A program made the position numbers and the translations under genes. A stretch of DNA of 64,000 nt from Guillardia theta CCMP2712. Lineage: Eukaryota > Cryptophyceae > Pyrenomonadales > Geminigeraceae. Each line of letters opens with the position of its first letter. Positions within the stretch are counted from its first letter, which is position 1. A model generated the notes under the pieces. It was not told the origin of the DNA, made no database searches, and saw only the letters and a list, made by a program, of their open reading frames with translations. This document shows positions 59,635 through 64,000 of the stretch, piece after piece. Location: the NCBI RefSeq assembly GCF_000315625.1, contig NW_005434671.1, positions 572,130 to 636,129 on the forward strand, read 5' to 3'.

Positions 59635-62600
59635 ATGGAGGTGCTGAATGCTTCCCGCCATAAGAAACGGCTACAACGAGCTGCTGCTGCTGCTGGAGAA
59701 AAGGCAGCTGAGAATGCAGTGCCGAGCAAACGGGTGAAATTTACGGATGGCAACAACAACGAGATTGCAAAGGTAGACGAGGATGCAGACAGTGACGATG
59801 CCAATGCAGATCTTGTACTTGCTCTCACAAAAGATGAAAAGGCAAAACGACAGGCTGCAGCGAAGATTGCGGCCAAGAAGGTGGTTGCAGATGCAGAGAA
59901 GAGCAAGGTGAGCAAGACGAAACAAAAAGCCTTGCAGAAATTGAAAGAGAGGCAAGAGAGAGAAGCCAAGCGAGGCGAGGTTCTGAAATCTCTACAAGAA
60001 CATGCCATCAACAGTGATGTCGCTGCTTTGCTCAAGTCAAGCTCAAAGATTGGAACTGGAAGGGAGACGAAGAAGCAGCGGCTGTCGCAGGCCTTGAAGG
60101 AGGAGCGAGCAGGAGTGTGCCTGACTGACCACGCGGATCTCATCGTTGGGATCAACTCACACAATGACAAAGAGAGTGCGAGAGCAAGAAGAAGGAGGTT
60201 GGAACGAGAGCAAGACGAGATGGAGCAGGCCTTGTATCACTCGGATGAGGCCGACGAAGAGAGCTCAGAAGCAGAACAGGAAGGCGAACCAAGGGTTGAT
60301 GAAGAGCATCAGCCAGCAAACCTCACAGCACAAGAGCACGATATTCATGCTGACACGTCAGATTTGACTCCAAGAACGAAGGAGGAGGAGCGCAAGGAGG
60401 AAGGGAAAAGGAAGGAGGAGGAGCGCAAGGGGGGAGGGAAAGGGAAGGAGGAGGAGGACGAAAGGGCACCTGCTTACGTTGTTCGAGTGAAGAGGAGACC
60501 TGAGATTGAGCGGGTGCGAGAGAAGCTGCCGATGTTTGCAGAGGAGCAGGCGGTTATGGAATGCGTCAACGATCATGACGTCATGATCCTCTGCGGAGCC
60601 ACCGGGTGAGCTCTCGGTGAGCTCGCGCTGGTACTGGGCTGACGTTGAGGGTGCAGGTGCGGGAAGAGTACGCAGCTGCCTCAGTTCCTGTACGAAGCCG
60701 GTTACGGGGAAGCGCCGGGCAGGCGCGGGATGATCGGATGCACTCAACCTCGTCGAGTCGCAGCCGTCACGACTGCTAAGAGAATCGCGAGCGAGCTGAA
60801 CGTGCAGCTGGGGAAGGAGGTGGGGTTCCAGGTGAGGTACGAGAAGCGAACGAGGAAGGAGACGAAGATCAAGGTGATGACGGATGGGATTCTGCTCAAG
60901 GAGATGCAGAGCGACTTTCTTCTCTCCGACTACTCGGCGATCATCATCGATGAGGCCCACGAGCGAGGCACCAACAGCGATATCCTCATCGGTCTGCTCT
61001 CGCGCCTCGTGCCCATGCGCAGGAAGGGAGTAAAGGACAGGAGCGGCAAGCTGCTTCCCCCCCTCAAGCTCATCATCATGTCTGCTACCCTCCGTGTTAG
61101 CGACTTTGTGGACAACGCGCCCTTGTTTCCTCACCCTCCTCCCGTGGTGGAGGTGGCAGCGCGGCAGTTCCCTGTGACAGTCCACTTCAGCAGACGGACG
61201 GCGACGTTGGACTACCTGCAGGAGGCGCTCAAGAAAACGCTCAAGATCCACGCGAAGTTGCCGGGGGGAGGGATCCTGGTGTTCCTGACGGGGAGGCGGG
61301 AGATCAACTGGATGTGCCGGAAGGTGAAGGAAGAGCTAGGAAAGAAGCGAAAGAGAAGCAAGAAGAGCGAAGAACAAGCTGGGGGAGAAAAGACTGACAA
61401 CCTCAGGCTCCCTCCTCTCCCCGCAAACATCTCCCTGCCTTCGGATGGTGTTGATACCAACGAGAATGCCAAGGAAGGGTTTGTGTTCGGCCTGGATGAC
61501 GGAGCTGAGAGTGAAGAGGAAGAAGTTGATGTTGTGGAAAAGATGAAGGTAGAGGAAGAGGAGGAAGAAGCAGGAGAGGAGAAGGGGGGGGAGGAGGGGG
61601 AGGAGTCAGAAGTCGAAGACCTTTCCGAAAACGAGTATGACCTAAGCGACAGCGATGATGATGATGAGGAGGAGGAGGAGGAGGAGGAGGAGCAAGGGAA
61701 TGGAAGCGGAGAATCTTCTTCAAGGACGATCGTCTTAAGCTCACAAATGATCCAAAGAGGAGATGCTGCGAAATCTTGTTCAGAAACAGAAGAGGAGAAG
61801 AAGGAGAAGGAGAAGGAGAAAGAGAAAGAGAAAGAGAAGGAGAAGAAGGAGAAGAAGACGAGAGTCAAGAAGAGGCCTAACAAAGTTGAGGTGCTTCCTC
61901 TCTACTCCATGCTCCCTGCAGACCAGCAGATGAAAGTGTTTGAGCGAGTGAGAAAAGGCGTCAGACTTATCGTGATCGCTACCAATGTAGCCGAAACCTC
62001 TATCACTATCCCCGGGATCCGGTCAGAACTCCTTCTTCTCCTGCACTCCCCTGCCCTCGCCTCGCCTGCCCTCGCCTCGCCTCGCCTCGCCTCTCTCCTC
62101 CCCTCCTCTCTCCTCCCCTCATCTCTCCTCTCTCCTCTCTCCTCTCTCCTCTCTCCTCTCTCCTCTCTCCTCTCTCCTCTCTCCTCTCTCCTCTCTCCTC
62201 TCTCCTCTCTCCTCTCTCCTCTCTCCTCTCTCCTCTCTCCTCTCTCCTCTCTCCTCTCTCCTCTCTCCTCTCTCCTCTCTCCTCTCTCCTCTCTCCTCTC
62301 TCCTCTCTCCTCTCTCCTCTCTCCTCTCTCCTCTCTCCTCTCTCCTCTCTCCTCTCTCCTCTCTCCTCTCTTTGTGTCGACTTACCTGGCAACGGGTCTC
62401 AGGTATGTTGTGGACACGGGGAGGGTCAAGGAGCGCGTCTACAGCAAACGCTCGGGCATCGGCAGCTTTCGCATCGCGTGGACGTCGCAAGCGAGTGCAA
62501 ACCAGCGAGCAGGGAGAGCAGGCAGAACAGGAGCAGGGCACTGCTACCGCCTCTTCTCATCCGCCGTCTTCGAACATCAATTCTCTCCCTTCGCTCCTCC

Positions 62601-64000
62601 TCAGATCCTCCAGACTCCCATAGAAGGCGTCGTCCTCCAGGTTCGTCTGTTCTTCCGCCCTCGCTCTCAGCAGCTGACGTCGTCGGATTGCGCAGATGAA
62701 GGTTATGTCCATCCCCAACATCCGCGAGTTTCCGTACCCGACGCCGCCCAACGAGGAAGACATCGAGAGAGCCATCAAGGTGACAGAGGCGAACCCTCCC
62801 TTCCTCTGCCTCCTCTCTCCATCTCTTTCCCCTCTTCTTCCTCCTTCCCCTTCCCCTTTCTTTATTCCTGGCCTCCCTTTCCCTTACTTTCCCCCGTCCT
62901 ACCTACTAACCCCGCTGCCGTCCTCCCTCCTGTTCTCTCCTCACCTTCTTCCTTCAATCCTCCTCCTCGTCCACTCCTCTCATCCCTCTCCCTTCCTCCC
63001 CTCCAACTTTTGTATCTCTCCTTGTCTCCTTCTCCTCGCCCTACTTGTCTTGAATCTCCTGCAAGCCCCTTCGTTTCCTCTTCTCATGCTTCTCGTCTTC
63101 TCCTCCTGACTTGTCTTGGCAGCTCCTTGTCAGTCTGGGAGCGCTGGACGAAGAGGAGCAGGTCACTCCCCTCGGCGTCCAGCTCGCTGCCTTTCCTCTT
63201 GCTCCTCGCTTCGCAAAGATGCTGGTGCTCGGCAATCAGAGCGGCTGCCTCCCTTACGCTGTCGCGCTCGTTGCTGCCCTCACCGTCGAGAACCCCATCG
63301 TGTATGAGCGAGAAGGAGCGAGAGATGCTGAGCAGGACGAGGACGAGGAGAAGGACGAAGACGAAGAGCAGGAGCAGGAGCAGGCAGGAGGGAGGAAGGA
63401 AAGACAGTGGAATGGAGGAGCGCAAGTCTGCAGGAGAGATCTGTGGACGCACACGAGGAGCGACGCTCTGGCCCTTGTCAAGGCCTTGGGTGCCTACGCT
63501 TTCAGGTCAGAAGAGGAGGAGAGGTCGGGGGAGGAAAAGGCTTGACGAGAGTGGCAGCGGAGGAGAGGAAAGAGATCAGTTTGCACAAAACCATGGGCTG
63601 CACCCGAAGCTGATGCGAGAGATGTTATCAGCGTATCAGCAGCTGAACTCGCTTCTTCGCTTCTACTTCCCCTCCCTCGCTCCTCTCCTTGCCTCTGACG
63701 ATGGGCCTTCCCGCCCCCCTTCAAGCCAGCAGGAGGAGCTTCTCTGCCAGCTCCTCCTTGCAGGCCTGGTCGACCAAGTCGCCAGGCTTGACCCGGACTG
63801 CCGCGCGCGCGTGCGATGGTGAGAGGAGGAGGAGGAGGAGGAGGAGGAGGAGGAGATGAGGGGCGACGGCAGGTACCGAGGCATCACCACTGATGCTCCT
63901 CTCTTCATTCATCCGCACAGCTGCTTGTCCGGTCAGACCCCGCAATGGGTAGTCTACCTCGAGCTCTCACAGACGTCAAAAGTCTACATGAAAGGAATTA
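59635..64000 (+). CDS. DHX37: DHX37/Dhr1-type DEAH-box RNA helicase (3' end beyond window)
   Basis: DHX37/Dhr1 displaces U3 snoRNA from pre-ribosomes. Exons 59635-60605, 60657-62021, 62403-62640, 62696-62779, 63123-63505, 63558-63818, 63873 onward; about 1,143 visible residues, all joins in frame. A long charged N terminus (residues 1-300) precedes the helicase core. Walker A GATGCGKST is split by the first intron; then TQPRRVAA (Ia), DEAH in IIIDEAHERGTNSD (II), SATLR (III), the Dhr1-type acidic insertion (EEEEEEAGEEKGGEEGEE region), LPLYSMLPADQQ (IV), TNVAETSITIP (V), and QRAGRAGRTGAGHCYRL (VI). Winged-helix/ratchet region: VMSIPNIREFPYPTPP, LGALDEEEQVTPLG. The visible OB-fold start is GITTDAPLFIHPHS, then FVVYQE-like WVVYLELSQTSKVYMKG at the edge. 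No signal peptide, so this copy is probably nucleolar. Confidence 0.92.
62022..62402 (+). repeat. (CTCTCCT)n 7-bp satellite filling a DHX37 intron
   Basis: About 35 copies from about 62120 to 62370 plus a degenerate leader, between exons encoding motif V (TSITIPGIR) and YVVDTG. The donor is CCG/GTCAGA and the acceptor GGGTCTCAG/G; splicing them restores the canonical IRYVVDTG. Minus-strand Glu/Arg ORFs here are artefacts. Confidence 0.93.

Noticed and set aside
59371-59663. Poly-Ser/poly-Leu/poly-Arg ORFs upstream of DHX37
   Set aside because: Frames of (CCT)n, followed by a splice acceptor just before the real ATG.
62006-62541. Minus-strand ORFs of GERREER repeats
   Set aside because: Shadow of the (CTCTCCT)n satellite inside the DHX37 intron.

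Overview
The window is nuclear DNA of a eukaryote. Genes are split by many introns, and many introns are only about 41-55 nt long. Several genes belong to motile cilia (CFAP74-like, EFCAB10-like, RSPH14-like). At least one transporter begins with a secretory signal peptide followed by Phe at the predicted +1 position, the bipartite presequence style of secondary red plastids. I infer a flagellated alga with a complex plastid; a cryptophyte such as Guillardia theta fits best. No species-diagnostic marker is present, so this stays an inference.

Layout: about 20 genes on both strands, packed tightly (convergent stops 35, 60, 108 and 178 bp apart). 1-2574 (-) Patched/RND sterol-sensing protein, cut by the window edge; 3.6-8.8 kb (+) CFAP74-like central-pair protein, with a 100-N gap in an intron; 9.1-10.1 kb (+) NYN/PIN-like protein with a signal peptide; 10.1-13.3 kb (-) CARP-PDZ-repeat-C2-PDZ scaffold; 15.5-17.7 kb (+) CLC channel of the plant CLC-e/f type; 17.9-18.85 kb (-) EFCAB10-like; 19.2-20.85 kb (-) uncertain exons and an MgtE-type cation transporter; 21.7-25.4 kb (+) unidentified AT-richer gene; 26.7-29.4 kb (+) EFG1-domain rRNA-processing protein with an unexpected signal peptide; 29.6-29.9 kb (-) small gene; 30.9-32.5 kb (+) RSPH14-like armadillo protein; 32.6-33.3 kb (-) short membrane protein; 35.1-36.2 kb (+) unidentified gene; 37.0-40.0 kb (+) HID1; 40.2-45.9 kb (+) secreted PA14/bulb-lectin protein; 46.0-47.0 kb (-) coiled-coil protein; 47.6-50.8 kb (+) plastid-type amino-acid permease; 51.0-59.0 kb (-) GRIP-domain golgin; 59.6 kb to the end (+) DHX37/Dhr1 DEAH helicase.

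Between genes lie three kinds of non-coding sequence: (i) GC-rich islands (8.87, 14.15, 21.15, 30.48, 33.34, 36.29 kb), several of which share diverged words and so look like one dispersed repeat family; (ii) G-rich GGGGTAGGG / C-rich CCCTACCCC tracts in the upstream regions of at least nine genes; (iii) long pyrimidine- or purine-only microsatellites, many inside introns.

Functional themes: cilium (CFAP74, RSPH14, EFCAB10), Golgi traffic (HID1, GRIP golgin), rRNA processing (EFG1, DHX37), and membrane transport possibly aimed at the complex plastid (amino-acid permease, CLC, MgtE). I see no operon-like organisation. Exon boundaries given to the base come from GT-AG junctions that keep the reading frame and the family alignment; those marked approximate do not.
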